Source: CAZKVJ01 sp964556225
GTDB lineage: Bacteria > Actinomycetota > Acidimicrobiia > Acidimicrobiales > Ilumatobacteraceae
DNA length: 64,000 nt
Reading direction: 5' to 3'
Assembly: GCA_964556225.1 (NCBI GenBank)
Contig: CAZKVJ010000009.1
Span: forward strand, 1 to 64,000
Numbering within the stretch: position 1 is the stretch's first letter; the number at the start of each line of letters is the position of its first letter. Positions 10,222-17,247 of this stretch are shown here, one piece after another. The translations under genes were made by a program, and so were the position numbers. Under the pieces are notes generated by a model. It saw nothing but the letters and a program-made list of their open reading frames with translations, did no database searches and was not told the origin of the DNA.

Positions 10222-11060
10222 TGCGGGACCTCCACGGCGAAGATCTGATCGAGGGTGACGATTCCCGTCCCGGTGTCATCGGTCTGGCTGTTCTGCGACG
10301 TGAGCCACAGCCGGCCGAACTCGGCGGCGAACACGATGCGCTCGGCCTGCGGAGCCGTGACGGCGAGAGTGATCAAGATGCGCTGCTCGGGAGCCTCGGC
10401 GACATCGCTGTCGGTGGAATCGTCACCCTCGTCGTCCTCCTCGGTGTTGACCTCCTCGGCGTCGGAGCGGCCGTACTGGACCGCCGTGACGAGGACGTCG
10501 GAGAAGCGAAGCGTGGTGATGTTCGGCGTCTTCGTAGGCACCGAGGTGTCCGTCACCTCGACCCCCTCCTCGGTGTCGGTGCCCGGGTTGCCCGACGCGT
10601 CCCGAGTGAAGGGCTCGAACGACATCAGCACACCGACCGTGGAGCCGGGGGCGAGCACGCCACCGACAGCACGCTCGGGTTCGAGTGACACCGTCAGCTC
10701 CTGGAGGCCGACCGGCACGTTGACCCGGCTGAGGGTGGACTCGTCGACGAGACGGCTGGTCACGAGTTGTTCACCCGGGAGCAGCTGTACCGCAGCGACG
10801 AGCTGGGGGTCGAGCTCCTCGAGGTCGGTGACCGCACCCGGTGCCTTCAGCCGCACAGGCACGGACGTCAGCTCCACCGAATCGTCCATGTCGCCGACGT
10901 ACGTGCCTCGCTCGATGGTGTCGGTCACCACGTAGACCTCGACCTGCTCCTCGTCGGCGACGGCGTCGTCCTTGGCGGACTGCACGTACGCGACGAGGAG
11001 CGCGGTTCCAATGGCGGCAAGCACCAGCGCGGCGATGATGCCGACGACGCGACCCTTCAT
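10218..11060 (-). CDS. cpaB: Flp pilus assembly protein CpaB/RcpC
   Basis: A 280-residue protein with one N-terminal membrane anchor (GIIAALVLAAIGTALLVAYV) followed by an exported SAF domain (VEVYVVTDTIERGTYVGD) and an RcpC/CpaB-type beta domain. A low-complexity acidic insert (about residues 205-225, EEVNTEEDDEGDDSTDSD) interrupts the C-terminal half. In diderms this protein is periplasmic and works with the secretin. No secretin gene is present here, as usual for monoderm Tad loci, so it probably acts in or under the cell wall. It lies in the operon 37 nt from the TadG-like gene and overlaps tadZ by 4 nt. Confidence 0.9.
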   Translation of the reverse strand: MKGRVVGIIAALVLAAIGTALLVAYVQSAKDDAVADEEQVEVYVVTDTIERGTYVGDMDDSVELTSVPVRLKAPGAVTDLEELDPQLVAAVQLLPGEQLVTSRLVDESTLSRVNVPVGLQELTVSLEPERAVGGVLAPGSTVGVLMSFEPFTRDASGNPGTDTEEGVEVTDTSVPTKTPNITTLRFSDVLVTAVQYGRSDAEEVNTEEDDEGDDSTDSDVAEAPEQRILITLAVTAPQAERIVFAAEFGRLWLTSQNSQTDDTGTGIVTLDQIFAVEVPQ

Positions 11061-11097
11061 GTCGACTCCTGAACCCTTCTGGCGATGTCCGCCACTG

Positions 11098-12138
11098 TCA
11101 ACCGATCATGGTGATGACGCGTGCACCGAAGTCAGGCCCGCCGAAGCCGCCCTGGTTCGAGCCGACGTAGGTGAAATACCCGCAGAGATACGTGACGCTT
11201 GCCGGGTTGATGCGCGGGCAGGCGGCTGTCTCGTAGAGGTGGTTTCCGTTGAACCGGTAGCCCTGGACGTGGAAGCCGGCGAACGCCTTGATGTGGTACT
11301 CGCCGTTGTTCCCGGTGCCGCGCACCTCGTCGTAGATGGCGATCACGATGTCGGCGTCGCGCCAGCTCTGGTAGGGGCAACCGCGGACCATGTCGTTGCC
11401 GGTGTCGACCGGAGTCCACTCGCCGACCGTCAGCGCCCTGACACAGTCCGGGCTGTCGACTCGGCCGAACCCGCCGGGAAGGTCCTGGCCGGAGGGATTG
11501 GGACGGCACGAGCTTGCCCGTGGATCGTTCCGGTCGCGACCGTGGAAGTAGATGACCCGTGTACCCGACGGCACGGTGCCACCCTCCACGTCGCCGCCCA
11601 ATGCGATCCACTCGCAGAGCGAGAAGACGAACGGGACGGCTGCTCCCGAGCCCATGGGACCCCATGCCGCCACAGCCTTGGCGTGGACGGTTCCACCGTC
11701 GAAGGCCACGTTGAGCACGGGTGCGAGGAAGAAGTCGACCTCGTTGCCACCACCTGGCGTCGCCGTGCTGTCGTTCACCTGCACCCAGCCCACTGCACCG
11801 TCCGTACCGGGAGGTGGAGTCGGGCACGGGCTGAGCCCCGGTCCGTTGCCGCAGACCGTGTCGACGTTGCTCGCACCGTCCTTGGCGTTGCGATCGACGA
11901 AATCGTTCGCGGTCGCGTACTCGTCCTGGCAGTCGCCCTCGACGCAGTCCTGGGCCACGGCGAGCGCTGCGGCGTCGGCGCCGTTCTGCAGCTGGCGCTT
12001 CTCCCAATAGAGGGCGCCGATGTCGATGACGAGTGCGCCCATCCCGATGAGCACGACCATCGATGCGGCAACCCAGACGAGAACTGCGCCGTGGTCACGG
12101 TGGTGATCGTTGCGGGGGGTTCTCGAGATGTCACTCAT
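11098..12138 (-). CDS. TadG-like pilus-associated protein, cysteine-rich
   Basis: A 346-residue protein. The N-terminus is the TadG/TadE-type segment (GAVLVWVAASMVVLIGMGALVIDIGALYWEKRQLQNGADAAALA), a single membrane helix with the typical ALYWEKRQLQN continuation. The rest is exported and holds about ten cysteines, suggesting several disulfides. It has no vWA domain, unlike many TadG proteins; in this locus the vWA domain is on TadB instead. It is a possible minor pilin or tip protein. I chose ATG 12138 because ATGA overlaps the tadE stop and GAGG lies upstream. Confidence 0.85.
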   Translation of the reverse strand: MSDISRTPRNDHHRDHGAVLVWVAASMVVLIGMGALVIDIGALYWEKRQLQNGADAAALAVAQDCVEGDCQDEYATANDFVDRNAKDGASNVDTVCGNGPGLSPCPTPPPGTDGAVGWVQVNDSTATPGGGNEVDFFLAPVLNVAFDGGTVHAKAVAAWGPMGSGAAVPFVFSLCEWIALGGDVEGGTVPSGTRVIYFHGRDRNDPRASSCRPNPSGQDLPGGFGRVDSPDCVRALTVGEWTPVDTGNDMVRGCPYQSWRDADIVIAIYDEVRGTGNNGEYHIKAFAGFHVQGYRFNGNHLYETAACPRINPASVTYLCGYFTYVGSNQGGFGGPDFGARVITMIG

Positions 12139-12512
12139 AGTCCACACCTCATCTGCGACGTGGCGGTGAGCGTCCGAGTCCCGAGGGGGACGAAGGGGAT
12201 CCCGAACGTGAAGTCCTCTGACACCGTGACTCGCGCCACGCCGTCACCCGTGGCCGGACACGGCACGGTCGTGATCGAGTCGATGTCGACCGAGGGGGCA
12301 GCGTTTCGTACGGCGGAGTCGACGTTGCCGGGATGTCGAAGCGCCAGCTCCCGCGCACCTTCGCGGGCAGCGCTCTGGATGGAGACCAAGGTGTTGTAGG
12401 CACGCCCGAACTCGATGATCCCCATGAGGAGCATCAGAAGGATGGGCAGCACCAGCGCCATCTCCAGCAGCGCCGCCCCGCGGTCCCGGTGGGCCTTCGA
12501 TCGATGAGCCAT
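12135..12512 (-). CDS. tadE: TadE-like pseudopilin
   Basis: A 125-residue TadE family pseudopilin. The N-terminal DRGAALLEMALVLPILLMLLMGIIEFGRAYN has the glycine/glutamate prepilin context, the following hydrophobic stretch and the EFGRAYN box. The rest is a short beta-rich exported part with a pair of cysteines (VPCPATG, QMRCGL). Pseudopilins of this type are needed for Flp pilus biogenesis. The start ATG has a strong ribosome site, AAAGGAGG, 7 nt upstream. Its stop overlaps the TadG start (ATGA). Confidence 0.92.
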   Translation of the reverse strand: MAHRSKAHRDRGAALLEMALVLPILLMLLMGIIEFGRAYNTLVSIQSAAREGARELALRHPGNVDSAVRNAAPSVDIDSITTVPCPATGDGVARVTVSEDFTFGIPFVPLGTRTLTATSQMRCGL

Positions 12513-12567
12513 CGCCGGTCCTCCTTTCCGCCAGGGAGCTCGTTGCCAGGATGGATGCTACGGGTGG

Positions 12568-12590
12568 GAGCGCGAGGGTCCTCGGCGCTC
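12568..12590 (-). terminator. Hairpin after second Flp pilin gene
   Basis: An inverted repeat GAGCGCGAGG...CCTCGGCGCTC with one bulged base, starting 2 nt after the pilin stop codon in the transcript. No U-run follows, so it is more likely a 3' protective or attenuating hairpin inside the operon than a full terminator. Confidence 0.4.
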
Positions 12591-12592
12591 AC

Positions 12593-12751
12593 CTAGGCCA
12601 GCAGGTCGAGCAGCGCTTGGTACAGCGCACCGACGGCTGGGCCGAGCAGGACCAACGTCGCCACGACCGCGACAGCGATCAGGGTGACGAGGAGTCCGTA
12701 CTCCAGGAATGCGGCGCCCTCGTCGCGTGGCAGGTCGTCCGTCGGCGTCAT
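12593..12751 (-). CDS. flp: Flp pilin (second)
   Basis: A 52-residue Flp/Fap-type prepilin. A short acidic leader ends at Gly12. The cleavage context G|AAFLEY has Glu at +5 and Tyr at +6, the hallmark of Flp pilins, followed by a hydrophobic helix LLVTLIAVAVVATLVLLGPAV. It is shorter than the first pilin by nine residues, all in the leader. GGAG lies 10 nt upstream of the ATG. No prepilin peptidase gene is visible in the window, so processing must depend on one elsewhere. Confidence 0.9.
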   Translation of the reverse strand: MTPTDDLPRDEGAAFLEYGLLVTLIAVAVVATLVLLGPAVGALYQALLDLLA

Positions 12752-12791
12752 GTCGGGGTTGCTCCTTTGCCTGCGATCGCTGAGTCCGCCT

Positions 12792-12827
12792 GGTGTGTGC
12801 CGGGCGTCAACATGCCCGGCACACACC
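12792..12827 (-). promoter_or_regulatory. Perfect 14-bp hairpin between the two pilin genes
   Basis: GGTGTGTGCCGGGC and GCCCGGCACACACC form a perfect 14-bp stem with an 8-nt loop, placed between the stop of the first pilin and the ribosome site of the second. No U-run follows in the transcript direction. Probably an mRNA-stabilising or partial-termination element that raises expression of the first pilin over the assembly genes. Confidence 0.7.
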
Positions 12828-12843
12828 CTGCGAAGGAACGACA

Positions 12844-13029
12844 TCAGCTGATGGCGTCGAGCACCTGCTGGAACAGGTCGGCGATCGCCGGGCCGAGCAG
12901 CACCAAGACCGCGATGACCGCGATCGCGATGAAGAACAGCAGCAGGCCGTACTCGACCATCGCCGCGCCCTCGTCCTCGTCCTGGTGGCTGGCCACCCAG
13001 GCCTGAAGGAACGTCCAGAACTTGGTCAT
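12844..13029 (-). CDS. flp: Flp pilin (first, likely major)
   Basis: A 61-residue Flp-type prepilin and the first gene of the Tad operon. The leader MTKFWTFLQAWVASHQDEDEG ends at Gly21; the cleavage site G|AAMVEY shows Glu +5 and Tyr +6, followed by the hydrophobic helix LLLFFIAIAVIAVLVLLGPAI. The mature peptide would be about 40 residues. I chose ATG 13029 because AGGAGG lies 9 nt upstream, the strongest ribosome site of the locus, in keeping with a major subunit. An upstream in-frame ATG (MVNMTKF) would place that site inside the gene. The hairpin just downstream supports high expression. Confidence 0.92.
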   Translation of the reverse strand: MTKFWTFLQAWVASHQDEDEGAAMVEYGLLLFFIAIAVIAVLVLLGPAIADLFQQVLDAIS

Positions 13030-13262
13030 GTTGACCATCCTCCTTGTATCCGCCGGAGTCCCGTGTCCGTGCGTATTCAGATTGTTCAGTCCCCACGCTC
13101 CGCGTTCAAGTGCCAGAGGGCCCAATTCTTTCAGGGGGGAAACGGGCCGCGCGACCTATATGTTGAGACGCTTCCTGGAATCATGGCCACGCCGAGTGGC
13201 GACCGCGCAGAGTGGTATCCGCAGGTCAGCAGGGAGACTCCGGGCCGCTCAGGAGCGGCAGA
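13030..13262 (-). promoter_or_regulatory. Tad operon upstream region (no firm promoter)
   Basis: A 233-nt gap between the sortase stop and the first pilin. It should hold the Tad operon promoter, and it is visibly less G+C-rich around 13060-13160. TTGAAC (minus strand, near 13110) followed 17 nt later by AACAAT is a weak -35/-10 candidate; I would not rely on it. I recognise no riboswitch here. Confidence 0.3.
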
Positions 13263-14192
13263 TCAGGCGACGCGGTCGGCGTAGAGGATCCACCGGCCGT
13301 CACGACCGTCACAGGTCTGCAACACGAGCCGGGGGACCATCCCACCGCCCAGGTCGTCACGGAAGATCGCCCGGTACCCCGCCTGGGCCGACCCCTCCAG
13401 GTCGCCGTCGCCGTCGGTGTCGGACAGCACGAACCCGGCCGAGTCGACCGTGAACATCATCCGCCCGACGATCCGGTAGGTGACTGCCTCGGCCCCGACG
13501 AAGAACGTCACGTCGGCCCCGTCGGCGATGTTCGGGATCTCGAAGAACGGCGCCCCGTGCGAGGTCCGGTGCCCGGCCATCCACACCGTGCCGGGTCCGC
13601 CGATCGTGCTGGCCTGCTCGGATCGGTCGGGCCAGCCGGTGAACCAGGTGGCTGCCCCACTGTCGATGGTGCGCTGGCCACCCCGGAACACCGGGCACAC
13701 GTAGCTGATCGAGGGGATGACCATGACGGCGACCGAGCCGTCCAGGCCCTGGCGGCAGCTGGAGCGGTTCTCGATCACCGGTGCACCGAGCGTCGTCGGC
13801 GGGGCCGGCGCCTCACCGACGGCCTCCCCGGCCGCACCACCGGCGGCGGCGAGTGCCTCGGCGCTCGGCTCAGCGGCGGTTGCGGCCGTCGTCGCCGGCG
13901 CCGCCGTGGAGCTCGGCTCGGCTTCCGACGTCGTGGTCTCGGCCGCCGTGGTCGTGGTCTCGGCCGCGACGACCTTCGCCTTGGCGAGGGCCGGGCTGGC
14001 CGAGGTGCCGGTCGTCGCCGGCGACGGCACCGCGCTGGTGGCCGACGGCTCGCTGGCGGCACCCCGGACCAGATCGCCGGCCGTCGCCGCCCCGGACGTG
14101 AGCACGTCGTGCTCCGCGCCGCAGGCGGCGAGGGTGAGGGTGCCGGCCAGCACGTAGATGGCCGCACGGCGGGGGGTCGCACGTCCGAACAT
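13263..14192 (-). CDS. Lipoprotein sortase
   Basis: A 309-residue sortase-fold protein. The signal LAGTLTLAAC gives a lipidated Cys24. A long Ala/Thr/Pro/Glu-rich linker (about residues 35-135) reaches away from the membrane to the catalytic domain. The triad is complete: His208 in GHRTSHGAPFF, Cys294 in LVLQTCDG and Arg300 in GRWILY. Sortases usually have an N-terminal transmembrane anchor, so a lipid anchor with a long flexible spacer is unusual. It lies directly upstream of the Tad pilus operon on the same strand, 233 nt from the first pilin, which invites but does not prove a link to pilus or surface-protein anchoring. No obvious LPxTG-type substrate was seen in the window. Confidence 0.85.
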   Translation of the reverse strand: MFGRATPRRAAIYVLAGTLTLAACGAEHDVLTSGAATAGDLVRGAASEPSATSAVPSPATTGTSASPALAKAKVVAAETTTTAAETTTSEAEPSSTAAPATTAATAAEPSAEALAAAGGAAGEAVGEAPAPPTTLGAPVIENRSSCRQGLDGSVAVMVIPSISYVCPVFRGGQRTIDSGAATWFTGWPDRSEQASTIGGPGTVWMAGHRTSHGAPFFEIPNIADGADVTFFVGAEAVTYRIVGRMMFTVDSAGFVLSDTDGDGDLEGSAQAGYRAIFRDDLGGGMVPRLVLQTCDGRDGRWILYADRVA

Positions 14193-14248
14193 TCAGGGTT
14201 GGTTCTCGGACGGTGGGCCGATGGACCTGAGCGGAACTTGGGACGAAG

Positions 14249-14917
14249 ATGTCACCCATGGCTGCTGAGCAGGTAGATCGCGACGTCACCGACCTGGATC
14301 CCTTCGAGCTGATGGCTGCGGAGGCGGCCCGCTTGGACGCCTTCTTCGAGGGGCTTGATCCCGCCGCCTGGGACCGGCCGAGCGCGTGCGAGGGGTGGAG
14401 CGTGCGCGACGTGCTCGCCCACCTGGCCGGCAGCGAGGAGTACAACCGGGCTTGCCTCGACGACGACGTGGCGGGGCTGTTCACCCGCTACGGCGAGCGG
14501 GGCGCGACCGACGTGCACTCGTTCAACGCCATCGGTGTGGCCGACCGGGCGGACCGGCCGGTTGCCGACGTGCTCGACGAGTGGCGCCGTGAGCGGGCGC
14601 TCACCCTCGACGGGCTGCGAGCCCTCGGCGACGGTGACCTGGCCACGTCCGTCGGGCCCTACCCGGCCCGCTGGCAGGGCTTCCACCTGGCGAGCGAGCT
14701 GGCGGTGCACGCCGACGACGTGGGCGTGCCGGTGGCCCCGGGGGAGGAGCCCGCCCGCACCGCCTGGCGGGCGCGCGTCGCCCGCTTCATGCTGCGCGAG
14801 TCGAAGCCCGAGCTCGCCGACACCGCCGTCGACGGGGCGGCGCTGGTCGCCGCCGTCAACGGCCGGTTGCCCGCCGGCTCCGATCCGGCGCTCGTCGAGC
14901 TCACCCTCATGCCCTGA
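14249..14917 (+). CDS. Maleylpyruvate isomerase family / mycothiol-dependent (DinB-like) protein
   Basis: A 222-residue member of the DinB/YfiT-like four-helix metal-binding superfamily, MDMPI_N type. CEGWSVRDVLAHLAGSEEYN carries the first histidine ligand (His58); the later HLASELAVHADDVG segment carries the other ligands. In actinobacteria these proteins often use mycothiol in thiol transfer or isomerisation; the substrate here is unknown. GGGACGAAG precedes ATG 14249 closely; ATG 14258 is an alternative. It ends at a palindromic repeat shared with the convergent metallopeptidase gene. Confidence 0.88.
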   Translation: MSPMAAEQVDRDVTDLDPFELMAAEAARLDAFFEGLDPAAWDRPSACEGWSVRDVLAHLAGSEEYNRACLDDDVAGLFTRYGERGATDVHSFNAIGVADRADRPVADVLDEWRRERALTLDGLRALGDGDLATSVGPYPARWQGFHLASELAVHADDVGVPVAPGEEPARTAWRARVARFMLRESKPELADTAVDGAALVAAVNGRLPAGSDPALVELTLMP

Positions 14918-14940
14918 CCCTCAACCTCTCTCTCCCCCCC

Positions 14941-14993
14941 CGGTTCTGGTCCCAGGAAGTAGCGCTGAGCGCTACCACGTGCTGCCAGAACGG
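14941..14993. repeat. Palindromic intergenic element, copy A
   Basis: An imperfect palindrome between two convergent genes. The outer arms are GGTTCTGG and CCAGAACG; the centre is a perfect GTAGCGCT-G-AGCGCTAC at 14959-14975. It is nearly identical over about 50 nt to 46462-46514, and half of it recurs at 1-40. It is probably a bidirectional terminator or REP-like element. Confidence 0.75.
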
Positions 14994-15004
14994 TCAGGGG
15001 GTGG

Positions 15005-16960
15005 TCACACGCTGGCGCTGCGGCGCTCACCGTCCCACGTGTCAGGGGCGACGGGGGCCACCGACGTCACCGTGAAGGTGATCGTGCTCTTCTTCTTCCA
15101 CTGCTTCGACACGGTCACCCGGCCGTTGGCGTCGGTGAGCGCGGTGACCCCACCGTTCACCGCGCCGCTCCACGAACCGTTCACGGTGGCACCGGCGATC
15201 GGCGCGCCGGTGGCGGTGTCCGTAACCACGATGGTGGCCGTGACGGTGCGGGTGCCCTTGGCCAGGGCCACCTGGCCCACGGTGACCACTCGGGAGGCCG
15301 TGGGCGGCGCCGTGACGCTGACGGAGATCGGCGCCGCACCGGTGGCGCCGGTCGGGTCCGTGACGGTCAGTACGGCGGTGTAGGTGCCGGCCGAGGTGTA
15401 GGTGTGCGTGGGGTTGGCCTCGCTGGACGGGGCGCTGCCGTCACCGAAGCTCCACGAGTAGCTCAGCGCCCCGCCGTCGGGATCGGTGGAGCCGGCGCTG
15501 GAGAACGTCACCGTCAGCGGGGCGGTGCCGCTGGCGGTGTTGGAACCGGCGACCGCCACCGGCGGCTGCCCGTCGGCCGGCGGCACCGTGCCGGTGATGC
15601 GGTAGGTGCCGAGGCTGGCGTAGTCGCTGTAGCCGGTGGAGGCCGGGTCGAGGTACCCGACGCCGTCCACCTCCACGTAGAACGTGCCAGCGGGGACGGC
15701 GACCGACAGCGTGGCGGCGGCCACGAGCGGCGGATCCGAGGTGGCCAGCACGTCGCCGGCGGCGTCGAGCAGCCGGGCCTGCAGGTCGAGGTTCGGCTCG
15801 TGCGGCGCCGTGGGCGCCACGCTCAGGCTGACCGACCCGCCGGCCGTCGTGAACCGGAACACGTCGCGGTCGCTCGAGCGCTCGATCCGCCCCGCGCCGC
15901 TGGCCGTCGTCCCGCTGACCCCCAGCGCCGAGGACGTGGCAGGCGTGTCGCCCACGTCGTCGGCTCTGGTGACCGGGCCGTAGCCGGTCATCACCGTCAG
16001 GTCGTCTTGGGTGTTGTTGGCCCCGGCGTACTCGCCGCGGCTCCACTGCGAGACCGCCTCGTAGTAGCCGACGCCCATGATCGGCGCCCAGTCGCCGTGG
16101 CCGGTGTAGTAGCCGGTGGACGCGCTGGCGTCGTGGGCGAGCCCCAGGGTGTGACCGGCCTCGTGCGAGGCGGCCTCGGCGGTGTACTTCTCGGCGCCGT
16201 TGCCCAGACCGAGCGTGAACACGAACGCCGGCGTGTCGGTGGACCAGTTGAACGAGCCGATGTAGGCCACACCTCCGGCGGACGAGCTGTACCAGTTGGT
16301 GGGCGAGATCACGACGCGGGTGCCGTAGGTCTGGTCGCCCGAGCCGGAGCGCAGCAGGCCGTCCACGCCCGGGTCCTGCGTGGTCACGTCCACATCGAGC
16401 GGCGAGAAGTCGTCGGCCACCCGGGCCCAGATGTGCCAGATGTTGGTCAGCTCCTGCTCGCTGTAAGCGCCCGGGACGTTGTCGATGTCGTAGGGCCCCG
16501 AGGTGATCGAGGCGCCGTAGCTCGAGTTCCACGGTGTGCCGGTGGTGATGTGGCCGTCGAAGTCGAGGAGGAGGATCTTCGACGCGCCGGGGTTCGAGTG
16601 CAGCGTGAACGTCTGGGCGGGGTCGAACGTGGTGGCGCTGCTGTACGACCAGGCGGCGCTCGCGGCATCGGTGTTCGAGATGGCCGGTTCCTCGTAGAAC
16701 AGCCCATCGGTGCCGTCGAAGCGCAGCGCAGGATCGGTGCGCAGCTCCTGGCGCAGCTGGGCCACGCTCCAACCGTGCTGAGCGGCGACCGCCGCGGTCT
16801 GCGAGCCGAGCGCCTCGATGGCGGAGCTGCCCGAGAGCCCGTTCTGCGCAGGTGCGTCGGGCGGTGAGGCCTTGGCGCCGATGCCGGTGGCGATGGAGAG
16901 CGCAGCGACGCCGGCCGTGGCGAGCGCACCGAGGCGGCGCTCGGGCGCGAGGTGGCGCAT
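15005..16960 (-). CDS. Secreted zinc metallopeptidase with PKD domain
   Basis: A 651-residue exported enzyme. A signal peptide (about residues 1-30) and a propeptide-like region precede a catalytic domain carrying HEAGHTLGLAHD (266-277), the HExxHxxGxxHD zinc motif of metzincins. A PPC-like beta domain (about 335-455, with RDVFRFTTAGGSVSL), a PKD domain (about 472-555, with WSFGDG and PTHTYTSAGTYTAVLTV) and a C-terminal Ig-like beta domain follow. The product is probably released or wall-associated and degrades external protein. A Met-turn cannot be assigned with certainty (GVGYYEAVSQW or VMTGYGPV are candidates). The SHOCT peptide gene lies 3 nt upstream, so the two are probably co-transcribed. 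Confidence 0.9.
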   Translation of the reverse strand: MRHLAPERRLGALATAGVAALSIATGIGAKASPPDAPAQNGLSGSSAIEALGSQTAAVAAQHGWSVAQLRQELRTDPALRFDGTDGLFYEEPAISNTDAASAAWSYSSATTFDPAQTFTLHSNPGASKILLLDFDGHITTGTPWNSSYGASITSGPYDIDNVPGAYSEQELTNIWHIWARVADDFSPLDVDVTTQDPGVDGLLRSGSGDQTYGTRVVISPTNWYSSSAGGVAYIGSFNWSTDTPAFVFTLGLGNGAEKYTAEAASHEAGHTLGLAHDASASTGYYTGHGDWAPIMGVGYYEAVSQWSRGEYAGANNTQDDLTVMTGYGPVTRADDVGDTPATSSALGVSGTTASGAGRIERSSDRDVFRFTTAGGSVSLSVAPTAPHEPNLDLQARLLDAAGDVLATSDPPLVAAATLSVAVPAGTFYVEVDGVGYLDPASTGYSDYASLGTYRITGTVPPADGQPPVAVAGSNTASGTAPLTVTFSSAGSTDPDGGALSYSWSFGDGSAPSSEANPTHTYTSAGTYTAVLTVTDPTGATGAAPISVSVTAPPTASRVVTVGQVALAKGTRTVTATIVVTDTATGAPIAGATVNGSWSGAVNGGVTALTDANGRVTVSKQWKKKSTITFTVTSVAPVAPDTWDGERRSASV

Positions 16961-16963
16961 CCC

Positions 16964-17146
16964 TCAGACCCCCGCCAGGATCAGCGCCGTCGCCTCCGTG
17001 AACTCCTCCGATGACAGCACGCCCTCCCGGCGCAGCTCGGCGGCCAGCGCCAGCTGTGCCGGGAGCTCTCGGGCCGGGGTGTGCCGCTGCGGCTCGTGCG
17101 GACGCACGCACTCGAAGAGGCAGTGATGTGGCATCGCGTCGTCCAT
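16964..17146 (-). CDS. Small SHOCT-like protein
   Basis: A 60-residue protein. The C-terminal LAAELRREGVLSSEEFTEATALIL matches the SHOCT (short C-terminal) helical motif; the N-terminal half is Cys/His-containing and unrecognised. I chose ATG 17146 because GGGAGG lies 9 nt upstream. It sits 3 nt before the metallopeptidase gene and divergent from the BTAD regulator. SHOCT is thought to mediate oligomerisation; nothing more can be said. Confidence 0.65.
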   Translation of the reverse strand: MDDAMPHHCLFECVRPHEPQRHTPARELPAQLALAAELRREGVLSSEEFTEATALILAGV

Positions 17147-17235
17147 CGCCGGGTCCCTCCCGCCTTCGTCCGCCCGCCGGACGTCAGCCCAGGTCATCGG
17201 CAACCACGACGCCGAACCTGAGCACTCCCACGCTC

Positions 17236-17241
17236 TACGCT
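17236..17241 (+). promoter_or_regulatory. Candidate -10 box (TACGCT), leaderless
   Basis: TACGCT, 6 nt before the GTG at 17248; no Shine-Dalgarno. Confidence 0.5.
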
Positions 17242-17247
17242 CCGCCC

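Noticed and set aside
13030..13200. Sigma-54-like TGGCAC or riboswitch upstream of the pilin operon
   Set aside because: TGGCAC lacks a properly spaced TTGC element and actinobacteria generally lack sigma-54; no c-di-GMP or other riboswitch core could be recognised.
17011..17247. N-terminal extension of the BTAD regulator
   Set aside because: The extra 79 codons overlap the divergent SHOCT gene and its promoter and are Arg/Pro-rich; the winged helix begins at GTG 17248.
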